Notes under the pieces: model-generated
Database searches by the model: none
The model's input: only the letters and a program-made list of their open reading frames with translations
Told to the model about the DNA's origin: nothing
Assembly (NCBI GenBank): GCA_013399695.1
Contig: VXAU01000683.1
Coordinates: 468,242-532,241, forward strand
DNA length: 64,000 nucleotides
Direction of reading: 5' to 3'
Origin: Formicarius rufipectus
Lineage: Eukaryota > Chordata > Aves > Passeriformes > Formicariidae
Translations under genes and position numbers: made by a program
In this document: piece after piece, positions 50,200 to 61,800 of the stretch
Numbering within the stretch: position 1 is the first letter of the stretch
Layout: each line of letters starts with the position of its first letter

Positions 50200-52671
50200 A
50201 CATTCCCATCAAAGCTGCTGGAGTCAATCGGTTCTCTGAACTCCTGAAAATTAAGACTTTTTTAATGTTTTTAAAGGTGATGCCTCACTGTAGGTCATAA
50301 CACCTCACAAAAATGTTCTCAAGATATCGAACTCAGTATTAATCACAATGCTCACTTTCATACTAAACCTTAATACTTTTGAATTTTTATTTATTTTTTT
50401 TTTTTAAGAGAATCAACATTGAAGTGATCCAGGTCTAGAGAAACTCTTTCAGGAAGAAAAATCTTGGAAACTGAATGGATTTAGAAACCCCAGTTACAGC
50501 ACTGATGCAAGTGATGAAAGACACTTGTGTAAGCTTCCCTCCCAAGGCGTTGAGAGGATGTACATGCACTGTTGTCCACAGGCATGAGCTGTGAGCCACA
50601 GGAACAAAAGGAAAAACCCACTCCAGAGGAACAAAATATTCCAGATGAAGAGTTTCAAAGGAAATTCACAAAAATATTGACCAAATAGAACAATATATTA
50701 ATTGAAATTTTTGCATTAAAAATCCTTATTAAAATAAGTGCCTATCTGTTATAATTTTTACAGATTTCTGAGGGGGGAAAGAATGTTTGTCAGAAACATT
50801 TGTAAATTGAAAAGCAATAAGAGATACTGGCAGGTGACAAGTCCCTAGATAAATCATGACTAAGACAGGAAGGAACATGAATTTCAGTGTATCTGCAACG
50901 AAGATCTTTGGCAAGGTACAAAGTTTTTGTGTGCCAAAGGGGCACCTCCTCAGAACAAATTCTTTCTTTTATAACTTAATTTTTAATGTAAAACCACATT
51001 AATACAATTGTGACAAGAAGATTTATCTTACTTTAGTTTCAGGGCAAAGTCTTTTTCAATAACTGTGGAAATTCACTCAATCAAAAGGAACAACTTCCAT
51101 CCCTTTGATCAAATGAGTTGTGTGACCATGACTCCCTTTTGCTGCTGTTGGGTCACTGAACGCTCACTGCAGCAAAAAGCCCCAATATCACCCTTATCAC
51201 TCACCTTTTCATCATTACATGAAGATAAACCCAAGTCAAAGCCTTTCCCCTGAATACAAATATTCAGAGCAGGTTCCCAGAGCCACTCTTCATCTGTTGT
51301 CCCTGTTTACTCACAGAGATGTCATAGGAATGCTGAAGCATACTGCCTGGAATTTTGTAACTCCCCTAAACATAAAATAATGCTATTCTTTCTAATCATC
51401 ACTGTCAGTTAGCTAAGAACTCCTGAAGGATCAGTTAAGCAGTGACCAAGAATAGACTTCAATATATTTGAACTTTGTACAAGAAAACTACCTTTTTTTT
51501 TTTTCCTGTGTAAGAGTTTATTTTGAGCATATGCACCATCCATGTCCTGGACTCTTCATAAACTGCAGGAGTAAACAGACTGTGCTGCATTACATTGTTG
51601 AAAAAATCCTCCACAAACCAGTCATGTACAAAAATTGATTTATGAAGTCTGTATTGAACACTATAATAAGAACCTGTGGAAGCCTATTTTTTTAGAAATG
51701 GAAAAAAAAAAAAAAAAAGGCGGAAGTCCTTACTTCCAACCAAGTAAGACCTGACACACTTTCAAGGAAATAGAATGATAACAAAGATGTTCTAGCACTG
51801 TATTTTATTCTCAAGTTGCAAAAGTTAGTAGATTGGAAATGTGTATTGTTCCAGATCTGTATGGCCTTTAGTTCTCAACAATATATCCATAACAATTCAG
51901 ACTTTAGAGTTTGGAAATTTGTCCTTTTCTTTTGGTTTGACCAAGGGTTAGGAAATGACACTACTGGAAAAAAAATGTTGACTCCTGTGAATTCAATATA
52001 ATTTTTTTTAATCAAGCAATGCTGAAGTGGGATTTCCCTGATTGTCTAAAAACAACTGGAAGCAGACAGCACAGCCTGAAAGAAAGTTTTATAAAACTAG
52101 GGAGAAAATTTCTCTTCCAGGGATTAGAAGGTACTGAAGCCAATTCTATTGAATTGAATCTCATCTTTACAGCCCTTTCCAGTGTGGTAATTGTTTTCAA
52201 ATACCTTTTGAAAACTCTGTGGGATGGGGCACCCCCCAAAAAATGTGTATCTGGTATACCTGGCTGACATTTATTGCTACGGTTCAGTTTTTGAGCAATT
52301 GCTTTTGGTCATAGTCCTTTTTCTGACCTGAAAAATAAGATCAGGAAGATTATAAAACAATTTCAATGAGGGAAATAAAAATTGACATGGCTGTTTTAAA
52401 AGGCTCAGTCAACAAATAGCCCCTAAAGCTGTTCGAAGGTCTAATACAAAATTTCTGTTTAAGGGCTAAAGGAAATTCCTCTCTTGTCTATGGAAAGGGG
52501 TTCAGCCAGTGTCTTAAGTTCTGTTCTGACTGGTTTTAAAACTGACTATTTTAAATCTGCTTTACCTTGATAATTCTTCACAAGATTATCTAGGAAGAGG
52601 TCCAGGTGTTCTGAGAATTCAGAAATAAAAAGAACTCTCTAAAGTGATCTTAGTGCTAACTTCAGCTGCCT
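50200..52671. other. Noncoding stretch, no gene recognised
   Basis: AT-rich unique DNA with T- and A-runs (near 50393-50405, near 51492-51504, and a 17-base A run at 51702-51718). Overlapping frames at 52012-52267 on both strands (75 and 82 codons) show no family signature. No RNA gene or transposon is recognised. Confidence 0.7.
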
Positions 52672-52780
52672 CTGGCCCTCATCCAGCAAAGCACTTAAAT
52701 CTGTTCTTCACTTCGAAATTGGCTTGGCGATGTCAACAGGGCTTCTAACATATCTGCAGTTAAATACAAGCATAAATAAT
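52672..52780. repeat. Ancient palindromic interspersed-repeat relic
   Basis: TGGCCCTCATCCAGCAAAGC and ACTTAAATCTGTTCTTCACTT (from 52673) match the order of a widespread reptile/bird palindromic repeat: GGCCCTGATCCAGCAAAGCA, CTTAAGCACATGCTTAACTT, a centre with ATTGACTTCAATGG, then the mirrored arm. Centre remnants GATGTCAACAGGGCTTC (52729 onward) and CATATCTGCAGTTAAATACA are visible. The left arm is good and the right arm is poor. It is probably a MITE-like relic. The family name is not asserted. Confidence 0.6.
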
Positions 52781-53695
52781 TATTTAGCTCTAACCCCTCA
52801 ATATCAAGGCTTGAAGTACCCACAGTGCTCACTGTAAGGGAGGGCCTTTTTTCATATTTCTGGTGATCACGTTAACAAGTTACTTTTTCTTTTCATTTGG
52901 CTTGTTGCGCACTGCTCTGGTTCAAAGCTTCTTTGACTCAAATTGATCCCTCTCAATCTCCCATCTAAACATCGCCACTCAAGCCCTTCAAACAGCTTCT
53001 TGGTACAGATGCGGATTTACTGCGATAGCCTGTGTCCATTGGTGGGGAGTGTTGAGCCTCAGTAAAGCCAGAATGGCTTTTACTAATTAAAGAACAACTC
53101 ACCTTCTCTAGCTTTGCCCTTCGATTTCTCCTAGAAATCCTATTCTCCTTAATAGAAAAGTGTCTAGATGATGAAACAAAGCACAATCTTCTGGTGACCC
53201 TTGACTGTGTAGAAATCTACTAACTGTCTTGCAAGCTGGGGATCCACCCCTTTTTTTTTTTTTTTTCCTTAGGACTTTGTAAAAGCTAATTGAAAAGCAA
53301 TCACAGCCCAACACTTAATAGACTTTCACATTTCAATAGCAAACAGTATTTTTCTGTGTTCAAGGGGCACAGACTGGGCAATTTGCTCCCTTCCATACAA
53401 GGCAGGTAGTTTGATCGTGGCTAGAGAAGAAGACTACAGTATATCACTTTTATTACCTTCCTTATAAGAGACTAAATGTTTTATGAAAGTTCTGAAAATA
53501 ATTTCTTATGTCAAGGAGGGAAAAACTTAGTTCTAGTACTCAAGATGCTTTAATTAGTTTTCCCTGAGTCTGTTTTCTCAGTTATCTCACTATAGCTAGA
53601 TCAGTTTTATTACCCTGAAGAAATAATTTGCGCTTATTAAGACCAAGTACTCTGTTCAATAATTTAATATGTTACATTCATCTTTAACGTTAAAA
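52781..53695. other. Noncoding stretch, no gene recognised
   Basis: Unique DNA with a 16-base T run (53251-53266). Open frames on the minus strand near 52965-53314 are short and unrecognised; the Lys-rich piece at the T run is a composition artefact. Confidence 0.7.
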
Positions 53696-53766
53696 GGCCT
53701 GAGCCAAAGTTCACTGAAATCAATGGAAAGTCTGCTAGGGACACCAAAGGGCTTTGGATCCTTTTA
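53696..53766. repeat. Ancient palindromic interspersed-repeat relic
   Basis: AGGCCTGAGCCAAAGTTCAC, TGAAATCAATGGAAAG, TCTGCTAGGGACACC and AAAGGGCTTTGGATCC follow the order of a palindromic repeat whose arms read GGCCTGATCCAAAGCCC and GGGCTTTGGATCAGGCC around an ATTGAAGTCAATGGAAAG centre. Arms CCAAAG (53704-53709) and CTTTGG (53752-53757) are still inverted copies. It is the best-preserved member of this group in the window, sharing its layout with 19466-19524. Confidence 0.65.
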
Positions 53767-54088
53767 AGGGAGTTTTAGTCTGAATAAGCATCTGTATTGC
53801 TGTTATTATGTGCAGCATATCTAACTTAGATATTATTAGAGGTGTAATTATGGTAGTACAGGGCTCTCTGGGGCCAAATGGCAAGTATTTATGCAAGTCC
53901 TTAAGCAGGTGGGGCTTTTTTTAGTCTGAGTTTTTTGCTGCCATAGTTACATGACTACAAATACCTGGCCTTGTTAGCTTAAATTTAGTTTACTTATGGT
54001 TACACAAGTTGAAGTCACTCCAGTATAGACATATTTATTCTCCCTAAAGGTTTCTTGTGTTACAGTGATTTGATTTCATCCCTTAAGT

Positions 54089-54140
54089 CAGAGATATATC
54101 TCTGTCTGGTTTTGCTTAAGCACTGGCTGGATCACGCTCC
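54089..54140. repeat. Palindrome and possible palindromic-repeat arm
   Basis: CAGAGATATATCTCTG (54089-54104) is a perfect 16-base palindrome. It is followed by TTGCTTAAGCACTGGCTGGA and TCACGC, which resembles the right arm of the repeat seen at 52672 (GTGCTTAAGTGCTTTGCTGG then ATCAGGGCC). The palindrome is certain; the repeat link is tentative. Confidence 0.4.
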
Positions 54141-54817
54141 TGCTCATCAGCAGTCACCCATAAGAGTCTTCTCCAGCAGCATTGTCATTTTCAGTTACAA
54201 TCTCTTCTTTTCTTTCATTACTTGAAAAGGTTTGGATACTCCTCTCTTTCTGATAGGTAATTTTTTTTCCTATTCACCTGTGTTTCCCTGATGAATCTGT
54301 TAATAGCAATAAATTAATCCCTAGATGCATTATAGCATGGTTGCACACCATTATATTGACAAGAAAGGCAGAAAACCCCTTCTAGCTCAGCTCCTTAGAG
54401 GCTGAATATAAAAAGCCATCGTAGAACTACATTGATATTAGGCAACATAAAAATCATGCTGTGGGCTGGAAGCATTAGTCTACTCCAAGTGATAGTCAAG
54501 CCTAAACCTTAACAGACGAACTTTGGAAGTGTCCAGTATGCTTGCTTGTCAGTCTGAGAGTCCTAGGGATTGGTTTTAATTTCAGAAGAACCAATAAAAT
54601 CCCATGATAAACACCTTAAAATTTATTTAACAAGAGAGAAGATCCTTTATCAGGTTCTTTGATATTTAACAAGGCAAAATCTGATGTCTATAAGTAATTT
54701 TATGTACTCATTTTTAATCTGTTTTTTTGTTAGGGTCTTGTATGTGCAGTTGAAATTCCTTTATTATAACCTAATGAGACACTACTGGCCAGATCCAAAG
54801 CTGGGCCAGGTCAACAG

Positions 54818-54881
54818 CTAGGTACTGGCTGGACTCTATCTAAGAGGTATTTTCTAACCTAAATGACTCTATTATTCTAAG
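54818..54881 (+). mobile_element. CR1 3' terminal fragment, plus strand
   Basis: CTAGGTACTGGCTGGACTC, TATCTAAGAGGTATTTTCTA and ACCTAAATGACTCTATTATTC reproduce the last part of a CR1 3' end (TTGGACTAGATGATC, AGGTCTTTTCCAACC, AAATGATTCTATGATTC). Two decayed copies of the terminal octamer remain (GACTCTAT, TATTCTAA). The 5' limit is unclear, and upstream sequence could belong to the same insertion. Confidence 0.75.
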
Positions 54882-54995
54882 AAAGGTCTCCCTGATAGTT
54901 TTGGTCTCTTTTGCCTTGTACAGTTCTTTCAAATGTAATGAAAGTTCCTTAAAACACGTGATTTTGTTTATGTTGCTCTAATTCTTATTTCCTTC

Positions 54996-55016
54996 TTTTT
55001 TTTTTTTTTCTTTTTT
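54996..55016. repeat. Poly-T tract
   Basis: Fourteen T residues (54996-55009), a C, then six T residues. Confidence 0.9.
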
Positions 55017-55922
55017 GATCCTTGTGAGAATTTAGAGTAGGCTTAAATAATGTTCTCTAAATTTCTTCAGAAGTCTTTAAGGAGTGCCCTGAATCATATG
55101 AGTAAGTCATAGAGTGCTCTGGCAGCAATAACAAGTATCATGAACCCTGTAATTAATTTTCAAGTCATGGTACTGGAACCCTTCCACCATCTGTGTCCTC
55201 TATGCATGGACTTCAAGAGAACTATTGCTGTGACTTCTAAGTGGAAGGAAAAATGAGGGAACAAATTGAGCAGTTATTAAGAATGGAGCTATTTTCCTGG
55301 TGGAACATGACTCATGCTGACAATGGAGATTCAAAGTACTCGGCAGATTTAATGGTCATATGCAATATTTCACTAGTGATAAGTGATGTTTGATAAAGAT
55401 AAATTTTGAAGGGAAAGAAATTGTGCCTGAGTTTGTTCAGTCACTTTTGTGTCTTTTTCTTGGATACCTGTACTAGAACATCTCTATAGAACCAATGCCT
55501 AGGCTTTAGGGACATAAGTTGAACTTAATTTCTAAGCCTAAAGCATGTACGTCCAAATACACTGAAGTTTTGTTCCATAGTATTTGTGTGGGTGTTTTTC
55601 TTTTTGTTTGTTTGTTTTGGGCATTTTGTTAGTTTGTTTTACTTCAAAAGAGAGGCTATTTCTATTGATATGTGTGAACTGATTAAGTGAATGACCCTGA
55701 TAGAACCAATTAATAATGTATATTCTCACTTAACAGGGTGAGGAAGACAACTGTTGGCGGGAAGATTTATAAGACTCAAAATACCTGTTATGAAGACTTA
55801 AACTCAGAAGCCAAAGGAGGCATAGACAGACTTCATGTCTTACTGTCCTTTCTTCTTTGGGAGGTTCAGAAACATAATTCAAAAAAAGCTCCTATCATGA
55901 ATGTGTATAGGTGAAGACAGGA

Positions 55923-55992
55923 CTTATTAATTATAATTAATATAATTAATAATTATATAATTAATAATTATATTATAATTAACATTAATTAT
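55923..55992. repeat. AT-only palindromic tract
   Basis: About 70 bases made almost entirely of TTAATTATAATTAA-type units, with many self-complementary words (ATTAATTATAATTAAT, TTAATAATTATATAATTA). It can fold on itself and is a likely site of slippage or cruciform formation. Confidence 0.9.
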
Positions 55993-57477
55993 ACTCTACC
56001 ACAAGCCCATCAGAATGCTACTGCTGGACCAAAGAAAAATACCTCTTTACTGTAATCTTGTTGGTGTGCGAAACTATCAAAGTTCCTGCTGTGTATGTAA
56101 GAACAAGTGTATTACAGTATAACTGTACTAAAATTCTTTCTTTTGCAAAACTTCTCAGCTTTTCCAGTGAGTTTTAAAAGCTAATATCAGTGTTGATGTA
56201 ATACAAAAGAAAGATTTTGTTCTTAGACTTTTTTAAAAGTGAAGTGCTTGTTTGATATTCTTCATCCAATACTGGTTTTTAATGAGGTTAAAGGCTGCAC
56301 AAGGTGTCTGTTTCTTGACTGATGGAATGGCAGAATAAGAAATTAGTATTGTGAGAGAATATTATTTGCTTCTCTTGGCACTATCTTTTTGTCTTCGTGT
56401 CTGAACCCTTTATTATTTTCATCCTTGCTCTATTAAAATCTGGGGACAGGGAATACTTGCCTAGCAGCATATTCCTCCAAGCACACACAGGTGTACTGAA
56501 AAGCCTTATGTATTAGCTCCTGTGGTGATTCTCCAAGTCCTTAAGCTAATCTATTGTCCATCTCCTTTATACCCAATACTCTGTTCTTCTTTTTCTCTGT
56601 TTTCAAGTTGGACAATTCTATTTTCCGCTTCACTGAAATGAAAGTCAAAAGCCTTTGTTTTATACCCTCAGTTTTCTCATTTACAGATAGTACCATTACA
56701 GAGATTTTTGACTATCCATTCTGCTTTCAGGTGAGGTTAAAAGTGCTCTGGATCTTGACAGCTGTGCAGCAGCAATGGGCTCAGGAGAGACACAAGAATG
56801 ACTCATGCTCTCCAGAGGCAAGTTGGGAGAAATTTGTATTCTCGAGCTGCAAGAAGTGGTTTTCTCCTCTCTTGTTTCAAAAAAAGTTATTCCTAAACAT
56901 TCTAGACAACTAAATTGATCAGCAAAGCCACCAGTTTTAGGTCAAGAGGAAGAGAGATACGCTTTGAAGTTCAACCAAATATGAGGACAGCCACATTTCT
57001 GTCAATGTTTCTCAGATTTCTTCTCTTCCCTTCCCTCTGCAGCTTGTGTGAGAAAGATGCCGTTAGTTGGAGTTCCCAGAAAAAAGTGGGAGCATCATTT
57101 CACTTATGTACTGCTTGGCCAACCAGCTTCTTTCAGTATGTGGTCCCCAGAAGTGTAGAGTGCAATACTCTACGTCTGTCTTCTGACAGCCCATATTGAA
57201 GCTACAATTGTACAAGTTTCCTATTCCAAAGCTAAGAACCCCTGTTGAGCCAGACTTTACTAGCAGTGGGCAGCAGAGCATTTGCAGAAAGGGTTGAGTT
57301 TCAGGTCATCTAAACATGGAGAAAATTTCAGAGAGATGCCCAGATCCTGCTGAAAGTTGATAGTAGCCAAGCACTTATCAGACCCTTTCTGCTTCTGCAT
57401 GCCTTATTCTGAGACAGAGATGTATTACTCATGCAGGATTCAATGCTTCTAAGGTGTGTTTTTTTCCTGTGAGGAAT

Positions 57478-57497
57478 GAAAGAAAGAAAGAAAGAAA
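57478..57497. repeat. (GAAA)5 microsatellite
   Basis: Five perfect GAAA units, flanked by GGAAAAAACC on the right. Confidence 0.95.
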
Positions 57498-58895
57498 GGA
57501 AAAAACCTCAACAACATTGCTTTCCTCTGAGTTTATAAATGTAAACGCCACAAGGATTCAAGTTCCCAGTCTATATGTTTTTTCCTAGCTAGAGTTTTAA
57601 ATACATTCAGTTATACTAAGAATGAAAGCTACAACAGGGAAGATCAAGGAGTTTTATTTCAATTTTCTGGCAACCCCTGATTTAAATTCATTGCACTAAT
57701 ATATTTTAAAAATTAATTTCATTGTACTTAAAAGGGTTAAAAATAGTAGTAAAAGGTGCTATGCTTTACAGATAATGCTAACATTTAACAACCCCACAAG
57801 TGCCAATATTAATGCTACGCTATGTGTATGGTGAGAAGGAAAACAAAGTTTTTTCTGCTTTTCTGAGATGTTTTTTACAACCAACACTCACCCAAACTGG
57901 GAATAAGATGGCAGTGCTGAATTCCTTTATGTCCTACTAACTATGTGGTCCTTCAGGTTAATGCAGCCTACCTCCAGCACACTGGATATATCAGATCCTT
58001 TTGAACACAGCTGACAGAACTAATGTTGGGAAGGCAAGTGGAAGGCCAGGCACAGGGTACCTTTAGGCTGGCAGTATGAGGAAAAACTTTCTGGAATTTT
58101 TTTTTTTCGATGAAAATTAATTTTGTAATATCACTGAAGGGCAACAGGAAGGGTCAGAAGTAAAATTTGTTAACAACATTGGAAAAATGCTGCTAGTGGA
58201 CTTTGAAGCGGAAAAGGTTTCTTAAAAGCAGACCAGACAGAAATTGATCATTTTGATGCTTGCAGGACAAAAAATAAACATATTGTCTATTACGTAAAAG
58301 ACTGCACAATTTGTCAAATATGTGTTGGGCAAGAAGTGGAAGAGAAGTTAAAAATATAGGGGAGTTCAGTGAATAATCCTAGCTGAGTGAAAATCTCTAG
58401 CAAAAATATGTTACTTTAAAACATATTTTTGACCTCAGATAAAATATTAGTTAGCACTGATGTTTTTTCTTGGTCTTATTTTTAAACTGGATTTCCCAAG
58501 GAAGTGTTGTTTAACCTCTAGGATTATCTACTTATTTTTTGCTATCATGCCTTACCTTTTAAACTGGTGATTTTTGACAAAGGGACAGAGGCCTCAGACA
58601 CATTTACTTCCTACACAATTAGTCTATGTAGACAGTTTGACAGAGAACTCCCTGCTAATGTCTTCTTGTTGCAGTATGAGCAGAAACCGCATCAAGCATC
58701 AGCAAAGCTCTACTGATGCAGGGTGTGCTGAGAAACAACAGCAGAGAAAGGCAGATTTCATTTTGTGGTGCTCATGGAGTTTTATTTTTCCACAATCTAC
58801 TAAATTCAATAGCTGGTATGTGCAAAAAGACTTACAGTATGCAAAAAGACATTTACAAGAGGACGTACATCAACAAACTAATTATTTGCTGTTTG

Positions 58896-58950
58896 GTATT
58901 ATTATTTTTACTATTACTATTTTTACTATTATTATTAATTTTTTTTTATA
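58896..58950. repeat. ATT/ACT-rich microsatellite
   Basis: Irregular TATTATTATT, TTACTATTACTA and TTATTATTAATT units followed by a T run. Confidence 0.85.
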
Positions 58951-59460
58951 TTAAGGATATTTGAAAACTTGCTGTCATACAGACTTCCATAGGCACCCCG
59001 ACAGCCAAGAAAGAAATGTCCTACTTCATTTTCTACTGAATTCAAACTCAACATTTTATTTGTCTAAAATGCTGTACTACATCAGACCACTGAAAATGAT
59101 ACTATATGGGAAGTACCTGACAGGTGAACTTGTAATGTTTGCCATAAGGCATAAAAAAAAAATTGCTCTATGTGATTTTGGCAAAAAAATATCAAGCCAA
59201 AGATCTCAGACAGTCTAACAGATAAAAAACAGGGAGAGAAATTCTTAGACATTCATGTATTCACACATGGAGATGGGAAGAAATACATACGAGGGGTAAA
59301 AAGGGGATAATTTTGTTGTGTCACAGAATTATAGATGCATAAACAAGCAAACTGAAATGTTAGTCAAAGAGCGATATCAAACAGGGCATCACTCTGACCT
59401 AGAAACAGAACAAACCAACTAGTTTAGATTGCAGTAATGCTCAGCAAACAGAGCTAGGAG

Positions 59461-59499
59461 GTGTGTTTGTGTGCATGTACATGTATGTGTCCATGTGTA
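59461..59499. repeat. TG-rich degenerate microsatellite
   Basis: Alternating GTGT, GCATGTACATGTATGTG and CCATGTGT units, an imperfect purine-pyrimidine alternating tract. Confidence 0.85.
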
Positions 59500-61285
59500 A
59501 TATACTCAAAAAGTGCCAGATTGGTGTTAAACTGTGGGCCAATTGTTTATAACGTAGGAAATACTTAGCATAATATCAATAAGAAGCCTGTGGGATTTTC
59601 CATAGAAGCACAATCCTTGGGGCATCACAAACATCTTTGCATAAAGCAAGACCAGCTGGCAGAAAGGGAGAATAATTTTCTCTAATATTTGAATTTATTA
59701 GCCATAAAGAAAGCCTGACAAGTAATGTGAGGCATGGTTGTGTATAACAAGAGACAGAGGTCAAACAAATGCTGCATATTCTGAATTCCACAGGAAACAC
59801 CCCTCCAGAGGACATCACTTACAAGCTTCAGGGACTGTGCTGATTAAAATGAAAGAAGAAAATACAAAGACAGAAGCAGTAACAGAGAAAGTCAACATAT
59901 TCTGAGGTGGCTGCTATCAATCAAGTTATCACATGTCCCCTTATTGGCTGGAAATTCAGTTTTCCCTCAGCAGAGCTGACTACGTGCACTTTCCCAGTCT
60001 ACTGCAATGGAAAGTTCAATCACCTCCAGAATGCAAGTTGCAATCCCAAACAAATGATATATTCATGAAATCATTTTCAGAGCACTGTTCTAACTTGTTT
60101 GAGACAACCCTATTAAAATCTTTGTCTCTAGGCATCCTTAGGCACTCAAAGAGGCTTACAGAATTGTTTAAAAAGAGAGATATTAGAGACCATTTGGATA
60201 TGGTAAATATTCCACAGTGTTTGTCCTAAGGCTACAAACCACCAGACTATTCCATCTAACAAAAAAATAATTATAAAAGAGTCATTAAACTCAGACCTCA
60301 CTGAAGTCAAATATGAGAGGAAAAACTCAGACCTTCCAAATGTAGATGTGTTCAATGAAATTGAAATGACTGCATTTTGTACACTGTACATTTATATACT
60401 AACGCACATATCTAAAAAGAGACGTAACACAAGGAAAGAAGAAGAAAAGGCCTGAGGGCCAAAAAAGAGTATCACAGTCTGAGGATCTCAGAAGACACAG
60501 TGGCAAGATGCAGATAAATAGAGCTGAAGGAACTCTTCAAAGTTAATGCAAGAAAACCACTTTCTTTCTGCTTAAGATGATACTACCCACAAACCTATGA
60601 TGTGTTTTCTCACATACCTAGACCAGACCGTGGCAGACTGACAGCCTGAGCACACCAGCTGACTAGCAGGAGTTCACTCACCTGCCACTAGCAATATCCT
60701 CCACCCAGGAGGTACTTCACATGAAAGCAAATGAGGTGTTAGCTGACTTAAGCAGTGCAGAGGTCACTGCTGATGGAAGACTAGTGAGCAGGAATTCAAA
60801 GGAGCAGCTTGACAGGAATGCAATGGCATGACAGGAGTGAACAGAGTTGAGTGCGCTGCCTGCATCTATTCCTGAAAAACAGAACAGAGGAAGGTGAAGA
60901 GGCTCTGCTGTTTTGCATATAACCTAAGGAGAGAAGACTTGGCGAAGGAGGACTGAAGAAATCAAAAGAAGGTTGTCCAAAAGCTGTGACAGTGTCAATG
61001 CGCTTTCTGCTGAGGTTTGTCCTACCATTTGCTGAGGTCATGCAGTCACAGGGCTGCAGTCCCACTGCTGTGGTTCCACATGGCATCTTGTGTCCTGGCA
61101 CAGGGGGCTCATCGTATTTGCCACCACAGCTTATGAAAAGTGAAATCATTATTGTAGGAAGGGAAACTGCTGCTCCACTACACACACTTCCTTGAAAATA
61201 GGAGAGCTGGTAGGTGCAAATGAAGGGTAAGAACAAAACTTTCAGGCACACTTTAAAATAAGGTAAAGCTTAGATCTATTCAAAA

Positions 61286-61318
61286 GTTTTCTGTCACTTT
61301 TATTTAATGACAGAAAAC
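61286..61318. repeat. Perfect 11-bp inverted repeat
   Basis: GTTTTCTGTCA (61286-61296) and TGACAGAAAAC (61308-61318) are exact reverse complements around an 11-base AT-rich loop. It could be a small hairpin, or a terminal trace of a MITE. No larger arms or target duplications are visible. Confidence 0.95.
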
Positions 61319-61756
61319 AGAAGTTTCAGTTAGTTTATGTATTCATGAAAAGAGCTGATTTCTATGAAAAGGCTTCATATTTTTAGGAAGAGGTTTAGAA
61401 GAAGATGAAATTTTTCATGCAACTGAAAAGACTACAAACACTTCTTGATTGCTCTTAATGTTGTCTCAGTGTAAAGAGCTGCCAAAATTTTCTCTATCAC
61501 CTCCATGACTGAGTACAGAAATGAACCACAAGCCAATGAAATCTATTTTAAACAAAGCCTTGTAGTCAGCATTGCCAAAATACATCTTTATCATTAAAAT
61601 AATAAATAACATTGACAAAATATGCACAAATAGGAAAGAACTCTCTATTATGGCCCAGTTCAGGAAAATACATGTCAAAATACCTGAATGACCTTTTGAA
61701 AATATTTTGTTCAAAAAAATATGAAGCATGAAATTGAAATTATATCCTGATAGTGT

Positions 61757-61800
61757 CAGATAAGAACCAAAATGTTCACTGTGTCCAGATAAGAACCAAA
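61757..61800. repeat. 15-bp direct repeat with 29-bp spacing
   Basis: CAGATAAGAACCAAA occurs at 61757-61771 and again at 61786-61800. GTGTCAGATA and GTGTCCAGATA precede the two copies, so this is a small, slightly diverged tandem duplication. Confidence 0.9.

Noticed and set aside
58574..58964. 126-codon frame ending in an Ile/Phe-rich hydrophobic run, like a membrane tail
   Set aside because: The hydrophobic run is translated from an ATT/ACT microsatellite, so it is not evidence for a membrane protein.
59320..59345. TCACAGAATTATAGATGC, like a minus-strand CR1 terminus
   Set aside because: The adjacent sequence does not continue into the GGTTGGAAAAGACC region, unlike at 13430.
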